From contig CBFDBC010000018.1 of assembly GCA_965602945.1 (NCBI GenBank), forward strand, positions 1 through 28,388: DNA of 28,388 bases. The letters are read 5' to 3'. The stretch comes from JAUXEH01 sp965602945. GTDB lineage: Bacteria > Acidobacteriota > Aminicenantia > Aminicenantales > Aminicenantaceae. This document shows, piece after piece, positions 1-7,868 of the stretch; positions within the stretch are counted from its first letter, which is position 1, and each line of letters begins with the position of its first letter. The position numbers and the translations under genes were made by a program. The notes beneath the pieces were generated by a model that made no database searches, was not told the origin of the DNA, and saw only the letters and a program-made list of their open reading frames with translations.

Positions 1-2657
1 GCATCCTTGATCGTCATGATCAGATAGTCGTGGAGGTTGGGATTGAGGACGTTCCCCTTATCATCGTAGAGGACGTCTTCCATGAGGGTTTCGCCCGCGC
101 CCATGACCACCGCGCCTTCCACCTGGCCGTGGACGGCCTGCGGGTTGATGGGGGTGCCGCAGTCATGGAAATCGATGAACCTGTCCAGTTTCACCTTACC
201 CGTCTCGAGATCCACGCTCAGCTCACAGACCGAGCTCGAAAAGGAGAAGGCCGGGCTGGACCCGACGGCCGCCCCTTTGTAATCCCCCCCGAGATCATCC
301 GGAGGCTTGTACCAGCCCGTTCCCACCAAGGGCCCGTTGTCGTTGAAGTACATCCTGGCCGCTTCCGCCCAGTCCATGCTCTGCGACTCATTTTGCCTGT
401 GAAATATCAAGTTGCCCCTGGCCTCGAGCTCGTCGGACCCACAGCCCCATTCCTGGGAAACAAGGACGAAGAGTTTTTTGAGTACGTCGTGGCTGGCCCG
501 GACAACCGCATTCCCTCCCATCAGGGTCGTCCGTGAAGAGTATGCACCGAGATCCAGGGGGCTGATATCCGTGTCCTCTGTCCGGATGCGGACCCTGTGA
601 TAACTGATACCCAGAGCTTCCGCACACATCTGGGACAGGACCGTGAGCGCGCCCTGACCTATCTCCGCGGCCAGGATGAGAAGCACGGCCGCTGTTCCGT
701 CCTCGCTGATCTTCACGATGGCATTGGAATGCGGGAATTTTGCTTTCTTGACAAAGGCCTCCAGTTCTTTTTCAGAACTCAGCTGCACCTGCCCCCTGTA
801 CTTCGAGTAACCGGCCCCGGAGACGAATCCACCGCACCCGATACCGATCCCCTTACCCGGAGGAAGTTTGCCGTACTTCTGCTTCCAGCCGGATTTTTTC
901 TCCACTTCTTTCAGGGTCTGCTTGAACTCACAGCTCTGGATGTTGAGGTCGTTGCAGGTCCGGGTATCCGGGCCGACGGCATTAAGCAGGCGGATTCCTA
1001 CGGGATCGATCCCCAGGTCATCAGCGATCATGCTGAGGAGGGACTCGAAGGCGAAGCGCGGCTGGGGAGCGCCGTGCCCGCGCATGGCCCCGCAGGCCGG
1101 CTTGTTGGTCATGACCCGGAATCCTTCGTACCGGTAATTCGGGATGTTGTAGAGCGTGGGAATCATGCTGCCGGCATAGTACGCGGTGATGACACCGTAG
1201 GAGGAATAGGCCCCTCCGTCGAGGTGGATACGGCTCTCCACCGCGGTCAGGGTCCCATACTTTTTGACGCCGATCTTGAAGCGCATGTGCTGCTTGTGTC
1301 TTCCCCGGCCGTGAAGGAACATCTCCCTGCGGCTGTAGACCATCTTGACGGGCCTTCCCAACCGCCGGGAAGAGATCGCAGTGATCAGGTCAAGCGGAGT
1401 CGTGTCCAGCTTTCCACCAAAACCTCCTCCGACATGCGGCCGCAGGATGCGGATCCTTCCCAACGGCATTTCCAGCACGCGGGCGACCATGTACTGGAGG
1501 TAGTGGGGGACCTGAGTGGAGGCATGGAGTACGAGTGTCCGGCCGTCGTTGTCCCAGTAGGCGATCGCCGCGTGAGGTTCGATGGGGCTCTGGTAGACGT
1601 GGTTTCCGACGAACTCTTCTTCCCGTATCCAATCAGCCTCGGCAAACCCCTTCTCCACATTGCCGAATTCATGGTCGACATGGGTGTTGGTGTTCCTTTT
1701 GTAGCGCTCGTGAAGCTGGGGCGCGCCTTCCGCGATGGCCTCCATGGGATCGAAGACAGCGGGCAGTTCCCGGTATTCGACCTCGATGAGCTTCAGGGCC
1801 TGCTCAGCCGTCTCCTCGTCCACGGCGATGACGGCCGCCACCTCATCCCCGACGTGGCGGACCTTGTCTTTGGCCAGCGCATATTCATCGTAGCGGGGAG
1901 GATTGACTCCGTAGGTGATATCCGGCACATCCTTTCCCGTGAGAACCAGCTTGACTCCGGGCAGGGCTTCGGCCCGGCTGGTATCGATGGACGTGATATA
2001 AGCATGGGCAACCGGTGAAGTCAGGATCTTTCCGAAGAGCATGTTCTCCAGGAAGAGATCTCCCGTGTACTTCGCCCGGCCTGAGACCTTGTCGGCGGCA
2101 TCCACACGCGGCAGGCTTTCCCCTACAGAAGCGTGTCCCTTTTTGTCCGGGGAGGAAGGCTGAGGATCCGGGTCCGGCCGGGACTCTTTCCAGTTTCTCA
2201 CGGCCTTCATGATCCCGGTATAACCCGTGCAGCGGCAGAGGTTGCTGCTGAGGGCCTCTTTGATCTCTTCATCCGAGGGATCCGGGTTGTGTTGGATCAA
2301 AGCGTAGGCGCTGAGGATCATCCCGGGCGTGCAGAAGCCGCATTGGACCGCGCCGTGGTTGATGAAAGACCGCTGAAGGGGATGAAGCTCTCCTTCCTGT
2401 GACAGGCCTTCGATGGTGGTGATATCCTTCCCTTCGCAGGCCACCGCCAGCAGCAGGCAGCTGTTTTGGGGCTCACCGTCTATGAGGACCGTACAGGCCC
2501 CGCACACCCCACGGTTGCATCCTTTCTTGGTCCCTGTAAGCCTCAGTTTGTCTCTGAGGACATCCAGCAGAGACTGTCCATCCGTGACCGCTACAGTGTG
2601 CGTCTCTCCATTCACACTGAGCTCGACGATGCGGTGGGAATCTCTCTCTCGGGTCAT
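1..2657 (-). CDS. Molybdenum hydroxylase, fused [2Fe-2S] + molybdopterin subunit (partial, C-terminus beyond window)
   Basis: This is a xanthine-dehydrogenase-family catalytic subunit, with 885 codons visible in one frame without a stop. Residues 1-160 form the two-[2Fe-2S] domain. All eight cluster cysteines are present: C47, C52, C55 and C67, then C106, C109, C141 and C143. The Mo-cofactor domain starts near residue 175. It contains GGGFGGK (410-416), a CGAMRGHGAPQ segment (522-532) and EIGQG (about 665-669). The last segment usually found in the family, with the catalytic Glu, lies beyond base 1. The start ATG overlaps the stop of the FAD-subunit gene as ATGA, so translation is probably coupled. 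Iron-sulfur and Mo domains are fused while FAD is on a separate chain. The CGAMRGHG region and the FKQTLKEVEKKSGW stretch that follows recall 4-hydroxybenzoyl-CoA reductase HcrA. Neighbouring benzoyl-CoA genes make an aromatic-CoA substrate plausible, but this is inference. A generic aldehyde or heterocycle dehydrogenase is the alternative. Confidence 0.9.
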   Translation of the reverse strand, partial: MTRERDSHRIVELSVNGETHTVAVTDGQSLLDVLRDKLRLTGTKKGCNRGVCGACTVLIDGEPQNSCLLLAVACEGKDITTIEGLSQEGELHPLQRSFINHGAVQCGFCTPGMILSAYALIQHNPDPSDEEIKEALSSNLCRCTGYTGIMKAVRNWKESRPDPDPQPSSPDKKGHASVGESLPRVDAADKVSGRAKYTGDLFLENMLFGKILTSPVAHAYITSIDTSRAEALPGVKLVLTGKDVPDITYGVNPPRYDEYALAKDKVRHVGDEVAAVIAVDEETAEQALKLIEVEYRELPAVFDPMEAIAEGAPQLHERYKRNTNTHVDHEFGNVEKGFAEADWIREEEFVGNHVYQSPIEPHAAIAYWDNDGRTLVLHASTQVPHYLQYMVARVLEMPLGRIRILRPHVGGGFGGKLDTTPLDLITAISSRRLGRPVKMVYSRREMFLHGRGRHKQHMRFKIGVKKYGTLTAVESRIHLDGGAYSSYGVITAYYAGSMIPTLYNIPNYRYEGFRVMTNKPACGAMRGHGAPQPRFAFESLLSMIADDLGIDPVGIRLLNAVGPDTRTCNDLNIQSCEFKQTLKEVEKKSGWKQKYGKLPPGKGIGIGCGGFVSGAGYSKYRGQVQLSSEKELEAFVKKAKFPHSNAIVKISEDGTAAVLLILAAEIGQGALTVLSQMCAEALGISYHRVRIRTEDTDISPLDLGAYSSRTTLMGGNAVVRASHDVLKKLFVLVSQEWGCGSDELEARGNLIFHRQNESQSMDWAEAARMYFNDNGPLVGTGWYKPPDDLGGDYKGAAVGSSPAFSFSSSVCELSVDLETGKVKLDRFIDFHDCGTPINPQAVHGQVEGAVVMGAGETLMEDVLYDDKGNVLNPNLHDYLIMTIKD

Positions 2658-3541
2658 GTCCGTTCTCTGGCTTTTGAGTGTTCTGTTCGCGTGCGGCCCG
2701 CGGCCTCGGCCAGCGCCCTTTGCGTCAGGATTTGAACGATCTCTTCCCTGAACCAGATCGACCCCCTGAGGTCTGTGATGGGCCTGCATTCCTCCCTGGC
2801 CAGGTCCGCCGCCCGGGCATAGAGGTCATCGGAAAGGCTCTTGCCGACGAGGAATTGCGAGGCTGCCGCGGCCGGGAGGGGCGTGGGCGCCACGGCTCCG
2901 AGCACGATCGAGGCCGCTGCGATCCTTCCGTCCTTGAGGGTCAGCCGGGCAGCAACTGACGCTACGGCCAGTGCATTGCTTTCCCGGAGTGAAAACCTCT
3001 GGAAGCAGGCCCCGGTTTCCAGGGGCGGCAGGGGGATTAGAACGAAAGTCAGGATCTCTCCTCCGGCGCACACCGTCTGCCTGGGACCCGAGAAAAATTC
3101 CGCCAGGGATACCTCACGGGGCCCCCCGGAACAGGCCAGCTCGACGGCGGCCTCCGCGGCGATCAGAGGAGGAGGAAGATCCGCGGAGGGGACCGCGCTG
3201 GAGATGTTGCCTCCGATCGTCGCCATCGACCGGATGTGGGGGGAGGCCATGGTCCCGGCTGCTTCGGCGAGTGCGGGGAGGTGCCGCTGGATATCAGGAT
3301 TTCCTGCGATCTCCTGCGGCGTGACCCGGGCCCCGATCTTGATCCGGTTGTCCACCCTTTCGATCCGGTTGAGTCCGGGGAGGTCTTGGATGGATATCAG
3401 GTTCTTGACCTCTGCCAGCCCTTCTTTGATGTCGACCAGAAGATCCGTCCCCCCGGCCAGGATGCGCGCATCCTCGAGCTCTCCCAGAAGCCTGAGCGCC
3501 TCTGTCAGGGAGGAGGGGGAATGGAATTTGACTTGAGACAA
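2654..3541 (-). CDS. Molybdenum hydroxylase FAD-binding subunit (CoxM/XdhB/HcrB type)
   Basis: The 295-residue protein is the FAD chain that passes electrons from the Mo/Fe-S subunit to an acceptor. The two FAD pyrophosphate-binding motifs of the family are visible: AGGTDLL at 29-35 and TIGGN at 108-112, followed by a SADLPPPLIAAE segment. The C-terminal CO-dehydrogenase flavoprotein domain is also present. The start is TTG, two bases after the thiolase stop, with a purine-rich AGGGAAAG upstream. The N-terminus read from this TTG (VKFHSPSSLTEA) is typical of the family, which supports it. The four cysteines are scattered and there is no extra four-cysteine loop. The [4Fe-4S] insertion known from the beta subunit of 4-hydroxybenzoyl-CoA reductase is therefore absent. 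The stop overlaps the next gene by 4 bases. Confidence 0.9.
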   Translation of the reverse strand: MSQVKFHSPSSLTEALRLLGELEDARILAGGTDLLVDIKEGLAEVKNLISIQDLPGLNRIERVDNRIKIGARVTPQEIAGNPDIQRHLPALAEAAGTMASPHIRSMATIGGNISSAVPSADLPPPLIAAEAAVELACSGGPREVSLAEFFSGPRQTVCAGGEILTFVLIPLPPLETGACFQRFSLRESNALAVASVAARLTLKDGRIAAASIVLGAVAPTPLPAAAASQFLVGKSLSDDLYARAADLAREECRPITDLRGSIWFREEIVQILTQRALAEAAGRTRTEHSKARERT

Positions 3542-3543
3542 TA

Positions 3544-4731
3544 TCAGCTTTCCCTGCGGATGATCATGGCCGTGCTGACACCGCCCCCGCCGCAGATGGC
3601 TGCGATACCCGTCTCCCCGTCGTGGATCCTCAATATATGATACAGGGTGAGGAGGATCCGGGCCCCGCTGATTCCCGTGGGATGCCCGAGAGCGATCGCG
3701 CCGCCATGGACATTAAGCCTGTCCCGGTCCCATTCGAGGACCCTTTCATTGGCCAGGACCTGAGCCGCGAAGGCCTCGTTGACCTCGATGAAGTCCATGT
3801 CAGCCAGGGTCATGTTGGCGTTCTTGAGCGCCAGGGGGATGGATACGGCCGGACCCTCACCCATGAACTTCGGGTTCACCGCCGTTTGGGCATAGGCCAG
3901 GATGGAAAACAGGGGTTGGAGTCCGCCTTCCACGGCTTTCGGCCTTGAGGCCGCCACCAGGGCCACCGCGCCGTCAGACATCTGGCATGCATTGCCAGCG
4001 GTGATCGTCCCGTCTTTTTTGAAGGCCGGGCGCAGCTTTTCAAGCTTTTCCATGGACGTCCCCCCGCGGATGGTCTCATCCCTGGAAAACATCTGGGAAT
4101 CATCGCCTTTATGAGAGACGGGAACCGCGGTTATCTCCTCGTCAAACCACCCCTCGTCCCGGGCCCCGGCGGCTTTCTGGTGGCTGGACAGGGCGAACTC
4201 ATCCTGTTCCCGTCTCGAGATCCGGTATTTCTCGACCAGGTTCTCGGCCGTCTCGCCCATGCCCAGGTTGCAGAGGGGATCGATGGAATCGCTCCACCCG
4301 TCCAGGAGGACCTTGTTTCCCATCTTGAAACCCTGCCACCGGGCATCCTTCAGGAGATAGGGGATCGTGCTCATGCTGTCGAAGCCGCCCACCAGCACCA
4401 CCTCCGCTTCTCCCAGCCGGATGGCCTGTGATGCCATGGCCAGGGCCCTCATGCCCGAGGGACAGGCCATGTTCAGGGTTATGGTCGGGACGCTCGCCGG
4501 AATGCCGCCCCTAACTGCGGCCGTTCGGGACGGGTTGGGCCCGTTGCCCGCCTGACGGCAGCTCCCGAGCAGGACATCGTCGATATCTTTTCCTTCCAGG
4601 CCTGCCCTCTGCAGGGATGCGGATATCGCCGCGGCCCCCAGATCATACGCCGCCACGTCTTTTAACGTGCCGCCGAACCTTCCCACCGGAGTACGGGCCC
4701 CGCTGATGATCACTACATCGCTCAGGTTCAT
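3544..4731 (-). CDS. Thiolase (acetyl-CoA C-acyltransferase), third of the cluster
   Basis: This 395-residue thiolase-superfamily protein carries out CoA-dependent cleavage of a 3-oxoacyl-CoA, or the reverse condensation. The nucleophilic Cys is C90 in NMACPSGMRAL. The C-terminal GGAIALGHPTGISGARI motif supplies the catalytic His. The final CGGGG motif carries the second Cys. The reading frame is open further upstream, into the SDR gene. The ATG at 4731 is preferred because it starts the standard N-terminus (VVIISGARTPVGRFGG) and lies 16 bases after the SDR stop, behind a GGCGGG-like site. It sits between an SDR and the molybdenum hydroxylase rather than beside BamA, so it may serve a feeder route upstream of the ring. 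Acyl-chain preference cannot be read from the sequence. Confidence 0.9.
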   Translation of the reverse strand: MNLSDVVIISGARTPVGRFGGTLKDVAAYDLGAAAISASLQRAGLEGKDIDDVLLGSCRQAGNGPNPSRTAAVRGGIPASVPTITLNMACPSGMRALAMASQAIRLGEAEVVLVGGFDSMSTIPYLLKDARWQGFKMGNKVLLDGWSDSIDPLCNLGMGETAENLVEKYRISRREQDEFALSSHQKAAGARDEGWFDEEITAVPVSHKGDDSQMFSRDETIRGGTSMEKLEKLRPAFKKDGTITAGNACQMSDGAVALVAASRPKAVEGGLQPLFSILAYAQTAVNPKFMGEGPAVSIPLALKNANMTLADMDFIEVNEAFAAQVLANERVLEWDRDRLNVHGGAIALGHPTGISGARILLTLYHILRIHDGETGIAAICGGGGVSTAMIIRRES

Positions 4732-4747
4732 GGTTTTTCCCGCCTTG

Positions 4748-5494
4748 TCATATGTACTGGCCCCCGTCCACCTTGATGACCTCTCCGGTGATGTGCCGGG
4801 CCTTTTCCGAACAGAGGAAGGACACCAGATGGGCCACATCCTCCGGCTTACCCAGACGATCGAGCACGGTCTCTGCAAGAGATTTCTGCCTGAATTCCTC
4901 CGGCATGGTCTTTATCATATCCGTCTCGATCATCCCGGGTGCCACGGCGTTGACGGTGACCTGGTAGCGCCCCAGTTCCTTGGCCACGGTCTTGGTCAGC
5001 CCGATCATCCCCGCCTTGGCCGCCGCGTAATTTGCCTGGCCGAACCGCCCTCTCATGGCATTGATGGAAGCAATGTTGACGATCCTGCCTGACTGCTGTT
5101 CCTTGAAGATCGGAGCGGCGGCCCGGATGGTGTTGAAGGCGCCCTTCAGGTCCACGTCGATCACGCGGTCCCACTGCTCCTCGGTCATCTTCCAGACCAC
5201 GCCGTCCCAGTTCGTGCCGGCGTTGTTGATCAGGATGTCCAGGCGCCCGAAGTCGCTGTGGACTTTCCGTACCAGCTCTTGAACCGCAGCGAAATCGGAG
5301 ATCTCAATGACGTATTTCTCGCATCTTCTTCCGAGGGCTTCGATGGTTTTGACCACTGATTCGGCCTCTTGTTCTTCGGGTTCGAGATAGGTGAGAGACA
5401 CATCGGCTCCCTCCTTGGCCAGATCGATGCAGATCTCGGCCCCGATCCCCCGGCTTCCCCCTGTGACCAGGGCCGCCTTTCCGTCTAGGTCCAT
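4748..5494 (-). CDS. Short-chain dehydrogenase/reductase, FabG-like
   Basis: This 248-residue classical SDR has a TGGSRGIG cofactor loop (11-18), NNAG (90-93) and the catalytic triad S143, Y156 and K160 (YAAAK). It is probably an NAD(P)-dependent oxidoreductase acting on a hydroxyacyl- or oxoacyl-type substrate. The ATG at 5494 is chosen over an in-frame upstream start because AAGGAGGG lies just before it and it begins the standard SDR N-terminus. It follows the dehydrogenase-hydratase fusion by 16 bases and precedes a thiolase by 16 bases, so all three are probably co-transcribed. The window lacks the zinc-type 6-hydroxycyclohex-1-ene-1-carbonyl-CoA dehydrogenase. This SDR could do that step or a related one, but that is speculation. 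A FabG-like 3-oxoacyl reductase is equally possible. Confidence 0.88.
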   Translation of the reverse strand: MDLDGKAALVTGGSRGIGAEICIDLAKEGADVSLTYLEPEEQEAESVVKTIEALGRRCEKYVIEISDFAAVQELVRKVHSDFGRLDILINNAGTNWDGVVWKMTEEQWDRVIDVDLKGAFNTIRAAAPIFKEQQSGRIVNIASINAMRGRFGQANYAAAKAGMIGLTKTVAKELGRYQVTVNAVAPGMIETDMIKTMPEEFRQKSLAETVLDRLGKPEDVAHLVSFLCSEKARHITGEVIKVDGGQYI

Positions 5495-5510
5495 TCGATA
5501 CCCTCCTTGC

Positions 5511-7859
5511 TCAGAATGGATATGTGCGGTTGAAATCCGGGAACCGGCGTTCAACCAGGGCGGTCAGACCTTCCAGGGCATCCGGATGCTGGAAGGTGGT
5601 TACAAAGAAATAATCCAGCTCCCATTGGGCCATCTCATCCATGGATTTTCCCTTGAGGAAGCCGTCGAATCCACCGCTTATCAAACCGTCCGCCACGTTT
5701 ACGGCATGGTAGGAGTTGTTGGCGACCCGCCGGGCGATCCTCATGGCCGAGGATTTGTCCTCCCCGGAGAAAAAGATTTCCGCCTGACCGCGGCCGTACG
5801 CATAGAGGGTGGGGATGAGATCTTTGCGGATGAACAGATCCGTCATGAGGCGAAGCTCCTCTTTCTCCTCAAAGGTGAGTTCGGTCGGCAGTTCCTCGAT
5901 CTCGAGGGCGGCCCGCTGCTCTTGGGAGAGGGGTTTCCCGCCGTTCCGGATGATAGCCTGGGCTATGACCTCCGCCGCCTCGTCTCTTTTCCGGGCCGGA
6001 ACCAGATAGTCCGCAAGGCCCAGGTGTCTGATGATCCTGGGAGAGGTGGTCGTCGTCCCTCCCGCCAGGATGTAATACCGGGTCATGGCTATGGCTAGCT
6101 CCGCATCACCGGTCGCATTATAGATGGTTTGAGGAAGGGTCAGGGTTCCCCTCATCCCGGGATATATCCCCAGGCGCGTTTCCGGAAGAGTGAATGAGGT
6201 GCGTTCCGTGATCACAACTGTCGAATCAGGGTCACGAGCAAAGGCGAGGGCGACCTCGACACCTCCTCCGAAGGCGGCCCCATCGACGATTGCGATCTTG
6301 GGTTTGCCTCCTCCGGTCATCTCATGGAAAAGGACATCCTGCCACTTGACGGTGTTGTCCTTGATGCCCTGATAATTGCCCTTCCGGATGTTTGCGATAA
6401 AATCCGGAACATTGGCCCCTGCGATGAAGGTCTTGATGGGAGCCGAGTCGAAGATTATGACCTGCGCCTCTTCCTGTTGGTTGGCTTTCTGGAAGGCCTC
6501 CCTGAGATCCTCGAATACCCGGCTGTCCAGAGCATTCGCGGTTTTCGGGTTCGAGATGCTCACCCGGGCGACCGTGCCGTTCTGCTCCTGTCGGCTGGCC
6601 ACAGGACTCAGCACGAGCGGCCATGGTTCGCCCTTCTCGGCCTGGGTTGCATAGAGCTGGGGGACAGGAAACTGAATCCCCTGTTTTTCCAGTTCCTCCT
6701 TTCTTTGGTTGATAATGTTCCAGACCTTATTCATCCCGATCCGGTTCATCATCGAAAAGGGGCCTTCTCTCCAGAGGAAGGCGTTCTGGCAAAGTCGTTC
6801 GACCTCATCCAGCTCGATGACCCCGGCTCCGACGGTTTCCACGGCCGCCATGAAACCTGCGGCCCACAGCCTGTTCATGAGCTTCTCGACCACCTCGCTG
6901 TCGGGTGCAGTACCCTTGGAAGCATCCTCTGAGAGCCACCTCACCGCAGACTTGTCTTCCGCCTGCTGGTATTTGTTCAGGAGGGACATATAACTTTCCG
7001 GCGGAGAAAAGTAGTTACCGTAGACCTGGTACAGAGGGTCGTCAGGGTTGGAAGAATCGGAAAAAGAATACATGGTGTAGATCCCGATGGGGATCCCGGT
7101 GACATCCATCAGCTCGAGGAACCCCAGCGGCATGTCAAAGGCTTTTTTGCCTGCTTCTTCAATGCTCGGAATGTCGAAGCCTTCCTCGACCATTCTTGCG
7201 GCCTCCGTGAGGAGTGACACGAATATCACATCGGCGGCCCCGCCTTTGCGGCTGCTGAGAATGGGGGTCGCCACTTTCCCGGCCAGTTTCATGTACCTGG
7301 CCGCGACCTCCAGGCTGTCTGGGGAAGCGCTGTCTGATCCCGCATACTCCCCGGCCCGGTTCTTGTGCGGCAGGTAAAAATAGTGCATCCAGACCACTTT
7401 ATCCGGCCTTTTCGTGCAGGCGGCCAGAATGTTCGTATCCAGAGAGGAGGAATTCGTCGCCAGGACGACATGCGGGAGACAGAGATCATCCAGCTGCATG
7501 AAGATCTTCTTTTTGATCTCGATATTCTCGGTCGCGGTTTCGATGACAAGCTTGAGATTTTTCCCCTGACAGGCCTCCTCGTAGCTCGTTGAGGTCAGGA
7601 TCCGGCCCTTGGTCTCAGCTACCTGGGTTTCTGAGAAGATGCCGAATTTCCGGGCCGTGTCCAGCTCCCGGCCTATGGCATCCTTCGCCCGTTCGAGGAT
7701 CTCCTCGCTGATATCCAATACGCCGACGTTGAATCCGCTCTGCGCATAGGTCTGAGTAAGGCTGGCTCCCATGGTACCGGAACCGACGATCAGCACCTCG
7801 ACATCATCCCAGTTTATTCCCTCTGACGATTTCATTTTTGTTTGTTCCCTTTTTTCCAT
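5511..7859 (-). CDS. Bifunctional 3-hydroxyacyl-CoA dehydrogenase / enoyl-CoA hydratase (dehydrogenase domain first)
   Basis: The 782-residue fusion places the dehydrogenase N-terminal and the crotonase C-terminal, the reverse of E. coli FadB. The Rossmann motif is GSGTMG (26-31). The catalytic His/Glu pair is H159 and E171, at the 12-residue spacing of classical 3-hydroxyacyl-CoA dehydrogenases. The usual HFFNP motif is replaced by HYFYLP. The crotonase part starts around residue 430. It contains FIAGANVPDF (oxyanion hole) and both catalytic glutamates, in GGGVEVALA and LPETRLGIYPGMRGT. It ends with the ERRFPDFN type of tail. In this cluster the likely job is hydration and oxidation of the C7 dicarboxylic or alicyclic CoA esters around BamA, giving 3-oxopimelyl-CoA. 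The start at 7859 has AGGA upstream. The ATG at 7835 with AAAGGGAA is an alternative. Confidence 0.9.
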   Translation of the reverse strand: MEKREQTKMKSSEGINWDDVEVLIVGSGTMGASLTQTYAQSGFNVGVLDISEEILERAKDAIGRELDTARKFGIFSETQVAETKGRILTSTSYEEACQGKNLKLVIETATENIEIKKKIFMQLDDLCLPHVVLATNSSSLDTNILAACTKRPDKVVWMHYFYLPHKNRAGEYAGSDSASPDSLEVAARYMKLAGKVATPILSSRKGGAADVIFVSLLTEAARMVEEGFDIPSIEEAGKKAFDMPLGFLELMDVTGIPIGIYTMYSFSDSSNPDDPLYQVYGNYFSPPESYMSLLNKYQQAEDKSAVRWLSEDASKGTAPDSEVVEKLMNRLWAAGFMAAVETVGAGVIELDEVERLCQNAFLWREGPFSMMNRIGMNKVWNIINQRKEELEKQGIQFPVPQLYATQAEKGEPWPLVLSPVASRQEQNGTVARVSISNPKTANALDSRVFEDLREAFQKANQQEEAQVIIFDSAPIKTFIAGANVPDFIANIRKGNYQGIKDNTVKWQDVLFHEMTGGGKPKIAIVDGAAFGGGVEVALAFARDPDSTVVITERTSFTLPETRLGIYPGMRGTLTLPQTIYNATGDAELAIAMTRYYILAGGTTTTSPRIIRHLGLADYLVPARKRDEAAEVIAQAIIRNGGKPLSQEQRAALEIEELPTELTFEEKEELRLMTDLFIRKDLIPTLYAYGRGQAEIFFSGEDKSSAMRIARRVANNSYHAVNVADGLISGGFDGFLKGKSMDEMAQWELDYFFVTTFQHPDALEGLTALVERRFPDFNRTYPF

Positions 7860-7868
7860 CCCGACATC

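Noticed and set aside
597..2018. 473-residue plus-strand reading frame
   Set aside because: It lies antisense to the molybdenum hydroxylase, whose opposite-strand frame shows all family motifs. Long antisense frames are common in GC-rich DNA.
1..2657. Separate small Fe-S gene and large Mo gene, or a frameshift between them
   Set aside because: I translated 2657 down to about 1981 continuously and checked further points down to base 1. The frame stays the same without a stop, so the domains are fused.
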